This document shows, piece by piece, positions 1 to 8,597 of a DNA stretch of 64,000 nt. The notes under the pieces are model-generated. The model searched no databases and had not been told where the DNA came from. It was given only the letters and a program-made list of their open reading frames with translations. Source of the DNA: Chitinophaga sp. MM2321 (GTDB lineage Bacteria > Bacteroidota > Bacteroidia > Chitinophagales > Chitinophagaceae). Position numbers and translations under genes: made by a program. Position 1 is the stretch's first letter; each line of letters begins with the position of its first letter. Location: assembly GCF_964033635.1 (NCBI RefSeq), contig NZ_OZ035533.1, forward strand, positions 3,596,001-3,660,000, read 5' to 3'.

Positions 1-2
1 TC

Positions 3-1919
3 GGCAAGGCAATCAAGATCGATACACTCGTGTACCAGGTGACCGGTGTCATGAAGGACGTTCCCTTCTTTTCGCATATCAGTTTCGAAGCACTGGTATC
101 GTTGTCCACGGCTGAACAAACCAATAAAGACGATAAAAGTTTTGCAGCATGGACAAACATGTGGTCCAACTCCGTGTACGTCCTCCCCTCAAAAAATGCC
201 GACATGGCTGCAATCCAGTCGCAACTCGACAGACTTGCAAGAACGGATCTCAACGAAGAAAATACCAGGATCCAACTCGAACTGCTTCCTTTATACAACA
301 TCGTGGTTGGAGAGAGCCTCCGTCAATCCGAGGGCGGTCCTGGCTTCGTGGGTCCTCACATGTCCCCTATGCTGCTTTGGATACTCAGCGGACTGGCATT
401 TATTGTGATATTGTCTGCATGTTTCAACTATACCAATCTTTCGATAGCGCGTGCTACGCGCCGTATTAAGGAGATAGGTCTTCGCAAAGCTATCGGCGCC
501 GGCAAGCGCCAGGTACAGCTACAGTTCCTGGCCGAGGCGGTCATGATCTCCCTGGCAGCCCTTCTTCTTTCATTCCTATTGTTTCTCGTATTGCGACCGC
601 TACTGATCAACATGGCACCGGAGATGCAGCGCACGGTAACGCTCGATCTTACACCATCCATGATTGCAATCTTCATCGTTTTTTCGGTCGCCGTAGGAGT
701 AATTGCAGGTTTCACACCCGCTATATTCTTTTCGAAAATCAGCCCCATCAATGCTTTCGGAAATGTTTCATCGGTAAAAATGTTCAAACACCTGACACTC
801 AGGCGCGCTTTGGTGGTGATTCAATATACGGTTACACTGATCTTTATTACAACAACTGCCATCGGCTATGTACAGTATAAGAACATACTGGCATTCGACC
901 TGGGATTCAGCACAGCAAACATTCTGAACATTAATATGCTGGATAATAAACCGGACGCACTACTCCAGGAACTCAGTGAGATGCCGGAAGTAACTGCACT
1001 GTCCCGGTCACTGATCACCACCGGCGTAGGGAACGCCTGGGGCGGTAATATGAAATATAAAGATTCGCGGGATTCTGTTCTGGTCATGACCAACCATGTT
1101 GACGAGAATTATTTACCGCTGCATAGCTATAAACTCCTTGCCGGCGAAAATTTTATTGCCAGACCCACCACAGCCCAGGCTGTCGGCGAGGTGATTGTTA
1201 ACGAGCAGGTTTTAAAGCGATTCAACATAGGCGCCAACAACCCCCAAAAAGCTATCGGGGAGCAGATCACATTGAATGGACGCAAAATGACCATTGTTGG
1301 CGTAATGCAAGACTTTCACTATGGTAAGGTGGAGAACCTCATCGGACCGGTAGCATTCACGTTCTGGACACCCGAAGACAGGGCCATCATCAGCGCCAAA
1401 ATACAAAGCACCGACATACAGGCCACCTTAGCCAGGATCGGGTCTGTATGGAAGAAGATCGATCGTGTCCATCCGTTTACCGCTGAATTCTATGACGAAG
1501 CAATAAAAGATGCATACAGCGAATTTTCCACCATGATCAAGATCATTGGCTTCCTTTCGTTTCTGGCCATTTCCATTGCATCAATGGGATTGTTCGGAAT
1601 GGTGGTATTCACCACTGAAACAAGACTAAAGGAGATCGGCATCCGAAAAGTGATGGGCGCCAGCGCCGGCAACCTTATATACTTACTGAGCCGAAGTTTT
1701 CTATTTCTCCTGTCAGTATCGGCGCTCATTGCCCTACCGGCTACTTACATCTTCTTCCAAACCGTTGTACTCTCTAATTTCCCCTATCATAAACCCGTGC
1801 AAATCACCGAGCTGTTCGCTGGCTTACTGGCGGTACTGCTGATCGCATTCATTATGATCGGGTCGCAGACGTTGAAGGCGGCAAGGACCAATCCGGTGGC
1901 TGTTCTGAAGAGCGAGTAA
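3..1919 (+). CDS. ABC transporter permease, FtsX/MacB-like (5' end cut by window)
   Basis: The frame is open to the first base of the window, so the true start lies upstream; a GTG at 30 is only an internal codon. The protein is an inner-membrane permease subunit of the MacB/FtsX type found in Bacteroidota, working with an ATPase encoded elsewhere. Two FtsX domains are visible. Each has the intracellular KEIGxRKxxGA signature: RRIKEIGLRKAIGAG at about residues 142-156 counted from the GTG, and RLKEIGIRKVMGAS near residue 530. Hydrophobic segments flank these, and a soluble periplasmic MacB-like domain sits between helices 4 and 5. Family members are about 790-800 aa, so roughly 150 residues are missing. 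The substrate cannot be inferred. Family is secure; role (efflux, lipoprotein or peptide export) is not. Confidence 0.9.
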   Translation, partial: GKAIKIDTLVYQVTGVMKDVPFFSHISFEALVSLSTAEQTNKDDKSFAAWTNMWSNSVYVLPSKNADMAAIQSQLDRLARTDLNEENTRIQLELLPLYNIVVGESLRQSEGGPGFVGPHMSPMLLWILSGLAFIVILSACFNYTNLSIARATRRIKEIGLRKAIGAGKRQVQLQFLAEAVMISLAALLLSFLLFLVLRPLLINMAPEMQRTVTLDLTPSMIAIFIVFSVAVGVIAGFTPAIFFSKISPINAFGNVSSVKMFKHLTLRRALVVIQYTVTLIFITTTAIGYVQYKNILAFDLGFSTANILNINMLDNKPDALLQELSEMPEVTALSRSLITTGVGNAWGGNMKYKDSRDSVLVMTNHVDENYLPLHSYKLLAGENFIARPTTAQAVGEVIVNEQVLKRFNIGANNPQKAIGEQITLNGRKMTIVGVMQDFHYGKVENLIGPVAFTFWTPEDRAIISAKIQSTDIQATLARIGSVWKKIDRVHPFTAEFYDEAIKDAYSEFSTMIKIIGFLSFLAISIASMGLFGMVVFTTETRLKEIGIRKVMGASAGNLIYLLSRSFLFLLSVSALIALPATYIFFQTVVLSNFPYHKPVQITELFAGLLAVLLIAFIMIGSQTLKAARTNPVAVLKSE

Positions 1920-1964
1920 GGGTTACATTGTCAATTTCCTATTATCTATTCTCCACAATACAGG

Positions 1965-1995
1965 TTGAGGAAAAGTTGTTTGTGTATTACCTTTG
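1965..1995 (+). promoter_or_regulatory. Bacteroidota-type promoter (-33 TTG / -7 TACCTTTG)
   Basis: TTG at 1965-1967 is followed after 20 bases by TACCTTTG at 1988-1995. This fits the TTTG-N19-21-TAnnTTTG consensus used by the primary sigma factor of Bacteroidota. The start codon of the next gene lies 20 bases downstream. Confidence 0.5.
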
Positions 1996-2015
1996 CGACG
2001 GTATAAACAAAAAAC

Positions 2016-3074
2016 ATGAGTCAATTTCCGCATATAAACCTGTCGTTAAAGAACAAACTGACATTCACTGCTAACCCGGTAAATGTAGTGCCATTGCCGA
2101 ATGGAGAGATCCTGATGAACTTTGCGAGTCAGCCGCTGATTACAAAGCTCAATGCCAACCTTGAAATTGTTTGGGAAAAAATCATCCAGGGACAGCATAC
2201 GAACTATGTTAGCAGCAAGCTTTCTGCCTCTTCTGATGGCCGCCTGATTGCTATTGCGGGCATGACCGATATACGCATTCTCGATGCAGAAGGAACCAAA
2301 GTATTACATACTGTGGAACATGACTCCTGGAGCTGGTTCCTGGGTGCTGCCTGTTATTTCGCCAAGGATAATAAAACGATCTGGTATGTATTGCCAGGTA
2401 ATGAAAATGAAACAGACGAACTGCAGATAATGGATGCTGCTACTTTTGAAGTTATTGCTTCCTACCCGCTGCTGGAAAGCCAACAATACACCTATGCATT
2501 TCATACTACGCCAGACAATGGCATTATCCTGCTGGAAGCGGCTGCTGGCCAGGAGAAATCTATCCTGATGCAATTACAGCTGAAAGACGATGTCATCTCC
2601 CTGACTGAACTTACCCAATGTGATGATGTGATCATGGGCAACTTTGCGCCATCCGGGAAAGAGTTTGTTATGGCTCCTCATTATGATGGGCCGTTAGCAA
2701 TCTACTCCTTCCCTGAAATTGCCAAGGTATCGGAGCTGGATCAGGAGACTATTTTCGACGGCAGTAAAGATTTTCCTGCCGCTGAACCGGATAATATCAA
2801 CTACAGTGTATTCTTTGTAGATAATAATAACATCCTGGTAGTTTCCCAGTTTGGAAGATTATTATTGCTAGACAGAAAAGATTTACGTTGTAAGGCAGCC
2901 GTAATGCCGGAGGGTATTGAATTTACGGCATATAACCTGGATGGTAATCCTACTACCAACCCGGATTACATATTTGATTACAGCAGTAATATTATCAATG
3001 TAATGATTGTGCATGACAAGCTGTTGATGACGACCGGTGAAGGTCAGTTGCGCAGTTATGACCTGCCTGTATGA
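2016..3074 (+). CDS. beta-propeller-like (WD40/quinoprotein-like) hypothetical protein
   Basis: This 352-aa protein has no signal peptide and is probably cytoplasmic. It contains repeated units of about 45-50 residues with patterns such as SASSDGRLIAIAG, TTPDNGIILLEA and APSGKEFVMAP, typical of beta-propeller blades (WD40-like or PQQ-like). No catalytic motif was seen. The ATG at 2016 follows a good Bacteroidota promoter by 20 bases, which supports this start. It is a single-gene transcript with a strong terminator right after the stop codon. The propeller fold is inferred from repeat character only; function is unknown. Confidence 0.7.
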   Translation: MSQFPHINLSLKNKLTFTANPVNVVPLPNGEILMNFASQPLITKLNANLEIVWEKIIQGQHTNYVSSKLSASSDGRLIAIAGMTDIRILDAEGTKVLHTVEHDSWSWFLGAACYFAKDNKTIWYVLPGNENETDELQIMDAATFEVIASYPLLESQQYTYAFHTTPDNGIILLEAAAGQEKSILMQLQLKDDVISLTELTQCDDVIMGNFAPSGKEFVMAPHYDGPLAIYSFPEIAKVSELDQETIFDGSKDFPAAEPDNINYSVFFVDNNNILVVSQFGRLLLLDRKDLRCKAAVMPEGIEFTAYNLDGNPTTNPDYIFDYSSNIINVMIVHDKLLMTTGEGQLRSYDLPV

Positions 3075-3085
3075 TAAAAAATATT

Positions 3086-3120
3086 AAAGGTGTCTCCTGG
3101 TTTCGGAGACACCTTTTTTT
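3086..3120 (+). terminator. Rho-independent terminator
   Basis: A perfect 12-bp stem (3086-3097 with 3105-3116) has a 7-nt loop and runs into a T tract. It lies between two convergent genes and may work in both directions. Confidence 0.85.
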
Positions 3121-3175
3121 GTGGGTTATAAACATTTTGAACTGCTGAGAGTAGCAGGTTTGTGCATCCGGCTCT

Positions 3176-3742
3176 TCATCGCATCGCGTAGTGCAATGTA
3201 ACGACACCCGAACCAAGCGTTTTCGACTCCAGCAATTTCAAATTGCTCATCTGTGTATTGCTGTCGAACAAACTAATCCCTTCTCCTAATATTACGGGAT
3301 GCAGGGTCAGTTTATACTCGTCTATCAGCCCGAGATGCATCAGACTTTTGGCGAGACCGGGGCTGCCGAATATCACCAGATCTTTGCCCGGTTGCTGTTT
3401 TAGCTTGTTCACTTCTTCCACAATGTTATCTTTGATCAATGTGGTATTATTCCAGTCGGCACTGGTCAATGTTGTTGAGAAAACTATTTTGGGAATTTCC
3501 TGCACCCATTTCGCATGTTCCAGTGAATGCCCGCTTGCATTCGGGTCGTTCAATACTCCAGGCCAGTACCCTTCCATTAAATGGTACGTGTTTTTGCCGT
3601 ACACCGGAGCTCCCACCGTTTTGACCAGTTCCTCCGCGAATTGCTGCAGCTCACCATCATATGACAAAAAGCCAAGGCCGCCATTCTTATCACCGGCAAA
3701 ACCATCGAGGGAGATGTGCGCAAATAAAACCAGCTTTCTCAT
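3176..3742 (-). CDS. RibD C-terminal / dihydrofolate reductase-like family protein
   Basis: This 188-aa cytoplasmic protein matches the single-domain RibD_C group (YyaP/YwjB-like) of NADPH-dependent reductases. Supporting features are the N-terminal strand MRKLVLFAHISLDGFAGD, the central YGKNTYHLMEGYW block and the C-terminal FGSPGLAKSLMHLGLIDEYKL block with HPVILGEGISLF. Length is normal for the family. It stands alone and converges on the propeller gene, with a shared terminator between. A TAnnTTTG-like element (CAAAACTA on the plus strand, 3784-3791) lies upstream. The substrate is unknown; these proteins are often called dihydrofolate reductase in annotation, without proof of that activity. 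Confidence 0.88.
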   Translation of the reverse strand: MRKLVLFAHISLDGFAGDKNGGLGFLSYDGELQQFAEELVKTVGAPVYGKNTYHLMEGYWPGVLNDPNASGHSLEHAKWVQEIPKIVFSTTLTSADWNNTTLIKDNIVEEVNKLKQQPGKDLVIFGSPGLAKSLMHLGLIDEYKLTLHPVILGEGISLFDSNTQMSNLKLLESKTLGSGVVTLHYAMR

Positions 3743-4017
3743 TTTAATAGTATTTTCTTGTTTTGAATAATCATTTCAATATACAAAACTATCGCCTGCA
3801 CAGAAGAATATTGATGGGGGTTAGTGACAATCAAGGGGGGCTATAATGCCATCAAATCGGGCACAGTACGAAACCCGAATCATTTGTTAGCGGGCTTGAA
3901 GCTGCTAAGTGAGTGGTCAGCATTGAATGTGGCTTAAAGAATCGGATATTAAGGCAGGTGGATGAAAAAAGTCTTCAAATCTATGACTTGACGACTTTTG
4001 TTTCTAAATTTACGCTC

Positions 4018-4587
4018 ATGAATAACTTTTGGGAAAAAGTGACCATGTATCATCCGCTGTCGGCTGAAAGCCGCCAGGCATGGGGGAATATCATTACAAG
4101 TCGTACCTACAAACGTCATGAAACGTTGGTGGCGGAAGGCCAGGTGCCGCGGCTGGTGGCCTATGTGGTGAAAGGGCTATTCTCGCAGTACTATACAGCA
4201 CCGAATGGAGATGTGGTTATCAAACGTTTTTTCCCCGAAACATTTTTTACAGCCTCCATGAGCGCGATGTTGACCCAAAGCCCCAGCCAGTTTACAATCC
4301 GTGCACTGGAAAATACCACCGTGTTAGAATATCATTTCGATGAATTTAAAAAGTTGACAATGCTTTGTCCTGATATGGCCGCATTGTATATCCGCTACCT
4401 GGAAATACATTGGGTTGTGGAAAAAGAACCACAGGAAATATCACTGCGTTATGACACTGCCAAAAGCCGCTATACTGCTTTCCTCGAACAATTCCCAGCA
4501 TTAGAACATCGCTTGAAGCAACACGAGGTCGCTTCCTATCTTGGTATTACACCTACCCAACTAAGTCGCATACGTGCCGAGCTATAG
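4018..4587 (+). CDS. Crp/Fnr-family transcriptional regulator
   Basis: This 189-aa protein has an N-terminal cyclic-nucleotide-binding-like beta barrel (about residues 20-125) and a short C-terminal helix-turn-helix, LKQHEVASYLGITPTQLSRIRAEL. That is the usual shape of Bacteroidota Crp/Fnr regulators. The frame is open further upstream to 3913, but the ATG at 4018 fits the family start and is chosen here. The ligand-binding residues of true CRP are not recognisable. A cupin gene follows in the same direction about 100 bases later and may be a target or co-transcribed partner. Confidence 0.88.
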   Translation: MNNFWEKVTMYHPLSAESRQAWGNIITSRTYKRHETLVAEGQVPRLVAYVVKGLFSQYYTAPNGDVVIKRFFPETFFTASMSAMLTQSPSQFTIRALENTTVLEYHFDEFKKLTMLCPDMAALYIRYLEIHWVVEKEPQEISLRYDTAKSRYTAFLEQFPALEHRLKQHEVASYLGITPTQLSRIRAEL

Positions 4588-4684
4588 TTTTTTTTTGAAA
4601 TGTCAACATTTGTAAATGTTTTTCAGGTTGGCATGTCGGAATTTTGTCTTCATAAAAATGAAATTTATGAAGAAGATAGACTAT

Positions 4685-5173
4685 ATGGAAGACCAGCTCG
4701 CCAACAAGGCCACCATACACCATCCGGGCGAAGGAGAGCGGCTGGAAATGGGAGGTGCTTCCTTCGTTTTTAAAGTGACCAGCGAAATGTCGAACAACCA
4801 TCTGGGTGTATATGAGATCACACTACCGCCACATACTATCGGCGCCAGGTTGCATTATCACCGTTTTATGGATGAAACCTTTATTGTAGGCAAAGGTGTC
4901 CTCACTGTATATGCCGGTGAAGATACACATCACCTGCAACCCGGATCAGTAGTGTATGTGCCACGTTTCACTCCACACGGTTTTGCCAATGATACGGATG
5001 AACAGGTAGTGCTCACACTCATCTTCAATCCGGCAGAGAAAAGAGAAGGCTTCTTCCGCGGGCTGGTGGATATACTCAGTGAACAACCCATTGATCCAGC
5101 CAAATATCTGAAGCTGTATAACAAGTACGACAGTTTTCCAGTGGATGTCAATAATATGTTACCGGTGAAGTGA
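4685..5173 (+). CDS. cupin-domain protein
   Basis: This is a small single-domain cupin of 162 aa. Cupin motif 1 is seen around GARLHYHRFMDETFIVGKGVLTVY (histidines in HYH and the downstream glutamate) and motif 2 around PGSVVYVPRFTPHGFAND, so a metal-binding beta barrel is likely. The reaction is unknown. In-frame ATGs also exist at 4658 and 4667; 4685 is preferred because an AAGAAG ribosome-binding-like stretch lies about 9 bases before it. It follows the Crp/Fnr regulator gene on the same strand. Confidence 0.82.
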   Translation: MEDQLANKATIHHPGEGERLEMGGASFVFKVTSEMSNNHLGVYEITLPPHTIGARLHYHRFMDETFIVGKGVLTVYAGEDTHHLQPGSVVYVPRFTPHGFANDTDEQVVLTLIFNPAEKREGFFRGLVDILSEQPIDPAKYLKLYNKYDSFPVDVNNMLPVK

Positions 5174-5180
5174 TAAAAAC

Positions 5181-5198
5181 GGGGCATCATCCTGCCCC
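5181..5198 (+). terminator. weak terminator-like hairpin after cupin gene
   Basis: A 6-bp GC-rich stem (GGGGCA at 5181-5186 with TGCCCC at 5193-5198) lies 8 bases after the stop codon. It is followed by only a short pyrimidine run. Confidence 0.35.
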
Positions 5199-5437
5199 CA
5201 CTCTTCAGTCATTAGTGATTGATATTTTAAACCAGCATTCAGGCAATGAATAAGCTTATGTAAATATTAGTAAAACATCATTAGATGATCCATCCATCGG
5301 AATAATTATGTGTAGAAGGAAAGACAAAATACCTTTTGAACTTTCCGAAATTATCCATGATAATCTGAAGCTCCAACTATCAACTATTAAAAAGATCGAT
5401 AGAGAGCTAATTGATGAATAAAGAAAGTGCAGTAACT

Positions 5438-5476
5438 AAAAGCGTGATACATTCTTTCGAATTGTATCACGCTTTT
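5438..5476. repeat. hairpin repeat copy 1 (bidirectional terminator-like)
   Basis: A perfect 13-bp stem (5438-5450 with 5464-5476) starts in AAAA and ends in TTTT, with a 13-nt loop containing TTCGAA. A near-identical 34-base copy lies at 5992-6026. The pair brackets decayed small genes. Confidence 0.6.
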
Positions 5477-5666
5477 GTGATCCTTATGGTACAGAAATCG
5501 AACTAATTGATCCCGGATATTAAGTTGTTACTGATTTTACTACAAAATGGCAGGCTATATCTTAGAAAACAAATCAGCTAGTTTCCGCCTCTATTATTTT
5601 GTCAATCTTTTTAATAATTTTATAGCTATTTTGACAAAACGTTTTAGGGAAATCCTCGTTGGGATC

Positions 5667-5828
5667 CTACGTCTTTTTACCTTCTTTAAAATATTCTCTC
5701 AACGCAATAAGGTTTTCAAGCGTTCTGGCATACAAAATACGTTTGCCAACGGGAATCTGAGAGTAATAGTGTCCATTAGTGAATTCAAAGTGACTGTTAA
5801 ATCCAGTGAGAACGTATGACTTTTCCAT
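5667..5828 (-). CDS. small hypothetical protein (53 aa), possible gene remnant
   Basis: The frame reads from ATG (5826-5828) to TAG (5667-5669). The peptide starts MEKSYVLTGFNSHFEF and ends LRALREYF-like (actual ending LIALREYFKEGKKT), with a balanced composition that looks like real protein. It overlaps the preceding minus-strand small frame by 32 bases in another phase. The two may therefore be the halves of one frameshifted gene, or a tiny two-gene unit. The hairpin at 5438-5476 would end its transcript. No family was recognised. Confidence 0.3.
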   Translation of the reverse strand: MEKSYVLTGFNSHFEFTNGHYYSQIPVGKRILYARTLENLIALREYFKEGKKT

Positions 5829-5931
5829 CCAGACCAGGAACAATGTTGATGTTTAAGGCAATTGTCTCGCTATGAAAAACCGCCTTAAGTGCACAATTTG
5901 GGCATCTGATTTCTATAGGAGGGAATTGCAT
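5797..5931 (-). CDS. small hypothetical protein (44 aa) with CxxC, possible gene remnant
   Basis: The frame reads from ATG (5929-5931) to TAA (5797-5799). It begins MQFPPIEIRCPNCALKAVF and contains one CPNC zinc-ribbon-like pair, then a predicted strand region. It overlaps the next small minus-strand frame. No complete family domain is visible; a half zinc ribbon or a broken gene are both possible. Confidence 0.25.
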   Translation of the reverse strand: MQFPPIEIRCPNCALKAVFHSETIALNINIVPGLDGKVIRSHWI

Positions 5932-5991
5932 ATCATTAACTTTTAGAATTAACACTTAAAAAGGAAGTTAGGCAAATTAGTCATAATAAAA

Positions 5992-6026
5992 AAGCGTGAT
6001 ACATTCCTTCGAATTGCATCACGCTT
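5992..6026. repeat. hairpin repeat copy 2
   Basis: This copy matches the repeat at 5438-5476 except for two or three positions. The stem is AAGCGTGAT (5992-6000) with ATCACGCTT (6018-6026) and carries an internal TTCGAA. An A run lies on its left, so it could end transcription of minus-strand genes coming from the right. Confidence 0.55.
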
Positions 6027-6174
6027 CCTGATCTTCTTGGGAGTATTTGAGGTCCTCCTATATTTATGGCCAGTCCGAGGTAGAAAAATCTGTGGCCTTG
6101 AGGACCTCATCTATTGAAGCACCTAAGCCTATTCACCGTTGCAAAAAACATCTGTTTATAAGGCACCTTACCTA

Positions 6175-7410
6175 TTAATGTACTTCTATTCCTCCAGGCG
6201 CCACAACCGCCTTTCTTTGCCAAAAGAATAAAAAGGTAAACAAGACGATCAATATAACCGGAAAAGTGATCATATTTACCAAGGTGGCCTGGCCTGCAGC
6301 CAGCTCCAGAGCTCCACCAGTAAGACCCGCTGAGGCTTTTTCTATCCTCGCTGCATCTATCCAACTTCCAATAAATGGTTGAAAAATTGCTGTCGAGAAC
6401 ATCCCTATTCCACCAATAATGGACATTCCTAAAGCACCGCTTCCGGGCACCCGCTGTGCCACCGTACCTACCATCACCGGCCAGAAATAACATACACCCA
6501 AGGCGAATATAACAGTAGCCACATAAGCGAGTGGCCCTGTTACTGTACTAAACATATAGATACCAATAGTGGCCAAGATAGCTGATACCAACAGCACGCC
6601 CGTTTGGCCTAACATGCCAACTACCGGACCGGCAAAAAATCTTCCCAATGCCATCAACCCAGTGGTGAGGGCAAGGATCAACATAGGACTGGCGCCACTA
6701 TTACTCATAATAACACTTACCCACTGATTGGGCCCAAACTCTGTAATGGCAGTAAACGCCATACAGATAAACAGGAATATATATAGCGGACTAAGCATAG
6801 CTAAGAAATGCTGTGAAAGGGAGATCCTGACCTCTTCTTTTCTTACCACAAAAGTTTTCCCATAAAACAAAACAGCATACATAACAGCCGGTATTATCGT
6901 CACCCACATCTGCGCCTGCCATCCGAAATGAAGATCTGTCATAAACTTGGAGATCAGTGATCCGATCACAATTCCTCCAGGGAACCACATGTGGAATCTG
7001 TTCAACATCTTATTCATATCACGACCAGCATAAGCATCTGCGATCAAAGGATTACAGGCTGCTTCCGTACATCCGTTACCGAACCCGATTAAAAGCGTGG
7101 ATACCAGGAGGCTGGCATATCCGCCCGAAAATATAGTCATCAAAATTCCAATAGTATGTGTAACAAATGCTACCTGCATAATTCTTTTCGGACCAAAAGA
7201 ATGATATACCAAACCGCCAATGATCATAGAAATAGGAAAACCTAAAAAGAACATAAGGTTAATAAACCCCAGTTGCTCTCCAGTAAGTTTAAATTGAATA
7301 CCAAGTTGAGGTAAAATACCTGCCCGGATAGAGAAGGTAAAGGCAGTGGTAATTAAAGCAAAACAACTACCGGTAAACAGCGCACCTTTGTTAATTTTAT
7401 CGTTGGTCAT
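6175..7410 (-). CDS. MFS transporter, sugar-porter/FucP-like
   Basis: This 411-aa integral inner-membrane protein has about 12 hydrophobic helices. The loop between helices 2 and 3 carries a variant of the MFS signature (GLVYHSFGPKRIM). Acidic and asparagine residues in GFGNGCTEAACNPLIAD resemble the FucP/sugar-MFS branch, so a sugar or other small solute is the probable substrate, moved by proton symport. The frame is open upstream to 7467; the start MTNDKINKG at 7410 is chosen because the upstream 19 residues are unlike MFS N-termini. The gene is monocistronic and stands at the chromosomal side of the mobile element. Confidence 0.88.
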   Translation of the reverse strand: MTNDKINKGALFTGSCFALITTAFTFSIRAGILPQLGIQFKLTGEQLGFINLMFFLGFPISMIIGGLVYHSFGPKRIMQVAFVTHTIGILMTIFSGGYASLLVSTLLIGFGNGCTEAACNPLIADAYAGRDMNKMLNRFHMWFPGGIVIGSLISKFMTDLHFGWQAQMWVTIIPAVMYAVLFYGKTFVVRKEEVRISLSQHFLAMLSPLYIFLFICMAFTAITEFGPNQWVSVIMSNSGASPMLILALTTGLMALGRFFAGPVVGMLGQTGVLLVSAILATIGIYMFSTVTGPLAYVATVIFALGVCYFWPVMVGTVAQRVPGSGALGMSIIGGIGMFSTAIFQPFIGSWIDAARIEKASAGLTGGALELAAGQATLVNMITFPVILIVLFTFLFFWQRKAVVAPGGIEVH

Positions 7411-7848
7411 AGATGTGGATTTTAATTTCAAAACGGGAATATGAAAAAGCTTTATAGAAATAAGCAACTACAGTCCCTAAACATATCTAATCTTTGTTTT
7501 AAATAAAAGTACTTGGTTTGCACATTTTCGATACTATATTAGCCCATCAAGGTAAAGATGCCTTGGGAAAGGTGGTTTTGGTAACTTGGACAGCGCAGCT
7601 GAACATTTAATCTTTACTGTCTTGTTTGGGTTGTAATAATTGCTGAATGTCATTCCAGAGAAAGAACAGACGAGATTCGATTTTGTAAGCGAATCGCACT
7701 TTAATAGACTAACAAATAGACCAAAAATAAAAAACCCGCGCTATGCGCAGGTTTCAAGTTTCTCCAGTGACCCCACTGGTACAAAAGTCGAACTTTTTAC
7801 TTGAAGACCTTACTCTTTTATGCAATATATTAACGGAAGAATATTAAT
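7411..7848. other. intergenic region with an orphan minus-strand terminator
   Basis: About 440 bases hold no supported gene. The only clear structure is the hairpin at 7732-7754. Just right of it, on the minus strand, a short open tail reads KKFDFCTSGVTGET and stops. A related tail (FDFCTIRITKA) precedes the hairpin at 5438-5476. Both look like the 3' ends of lost genes. Confidence 0.45.
7732..7754 (-). terminator. Rho-independent terminator (minus strand), orphan
   Basis: The stem is AAACCCGCGC (7732-7741) with GCGCAGGTTT (7745-7754), with one mismatch and a 3-base loop. Read on the minus strand it is followed by a T-rich run. No intact minus-strand gene ends here; the next gene to the right is on the plus strand. 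Confidence 0.6.
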
Positions 7849-8538
7849 TTGAGTAACCGCATGAATTTGCCAGTAATTAATTATTTAATCTACCAGAATA
7901 TGAATCTAAGTTTATCAGATTTTAAACAGGAAAGTCCAGATATTTTAAAGTGCTATGACAGCATATGCACTACTATGGTTTATGTTTGTCAAGCCTTTTC
8001 CCATCTCGCTGCGTATAGCGACCCTCGTTTTACTTTAGTAAACTTAAACGGAGTTTTAAAATTTCAAAAAGCTGCGGCTCAATTTTTTTTAGTTGTCCAA
8101 TTCCTCAAACTTTTCGAGCCTAAAACAGGGCATACAGAAGGCCATTCATCACTATATAAACTAAATAGCTTATTACAAAAGGCCCACATTGAATATAAAC
8201 CACATTATAAAGAAATCAAAAAGTGCATCCAAAGTATACAAAAGGATGATTTATATAAAAAATTGAATTTATTGAGAAATAAGTGTTACGCCCATTCAGA
8301 AAGCCATCCAATTAATCCAATATTTAAATTCGATTTTTTGGATTTAGCGGAACAAAGTAAAATGAAGAATTTTATAGTTGAGGCAGAGAATGTTATTAAC
8401 ATTATCTGTAACTTTTATGATCATACAATGATATTCAGCAATTGGTATAATTCCTTAATGCCAGTTAATTTCATTAATAGAGTTGTATTGACTAAAGTCT
8501 ATTATAAAATCCCACCAGATAAATTGGAAGCTGAGTAA
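7849..8538 (+). CDS. HEPN-domain-like protein (AbiU2-like), candidate defence ribonuclease
   Basis: This 229-aa, mostly alpha-helical, lysine-rich cytoplasmic protein carries LLRNKCYAHSE at about residues 141-151. It has Arg143 and His149 in the R-x5-H spacing of HEPN ribonucleases, and RNKxxAH is the form typical of AbiU2-like and related HEPN families. HEPN proteins in this setting often act in abortive infection or as toxins, cutting RNA. A TTG at 7849 has GGAAG about 10 bases upstream; the ATG at 7861 is the alternative. The gene is AT-rich and stands alone at the edge of the mobile element, with no obvious antitoxin gene beside it. Assignment rests on one motif, so the function is inferred. 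Confidence 0.6.
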   Translation: MSNRMNLPVINYLIYQNMNLSLSDFKQESPDILKCYDSICTTMVYVCQAFSHLAAYSDPRFTLVNLNGVLKFQKAAAQFFLVVQFLKLFEPKTGHTEGHSSLYKLNSLLQKAHIEYKPHYKEIKKCIQSIQKDDLYKKLNLLRNKCYAHSESHPINPIFKFDFLDLAEQSKMKNFIVEAENVINIICNFYDHTMIFSNWYNSLMPVNFINRVVLTKVYYKIPPDKLEAE

Positions 8539-8597
8539 TTACTTCACTTATCATTGGTATAATTCAAATTTGCAACTTTGTTCTGGAATTTATTCCC

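Noticed and set aside
3243..3770. 175-codon plus-strand frame
   Set aside because: It lies wholly antisense to the clear RibD-C-like gene.
5547..5819. 90-codon plus-strand frame
   Set aside because: It is antisense to the two minus-strand small frames and is very rich in Phe, Ile and Lys with no family-like pattern; likely a shadow.
6107..6493. 128-codon minus-strand frame
   Set aside because: It overlaps the 3' end of the MFS transporter in another phase and has no membrane or domain pattern of its own.
7755..7800. tRNA-like end (TTCGA with CCA on the minus strand)
   Set aside because: The T-arm stem does not pair properly and no D or anticodon arm is present upstream; a gene tail plus terminator explains it better.
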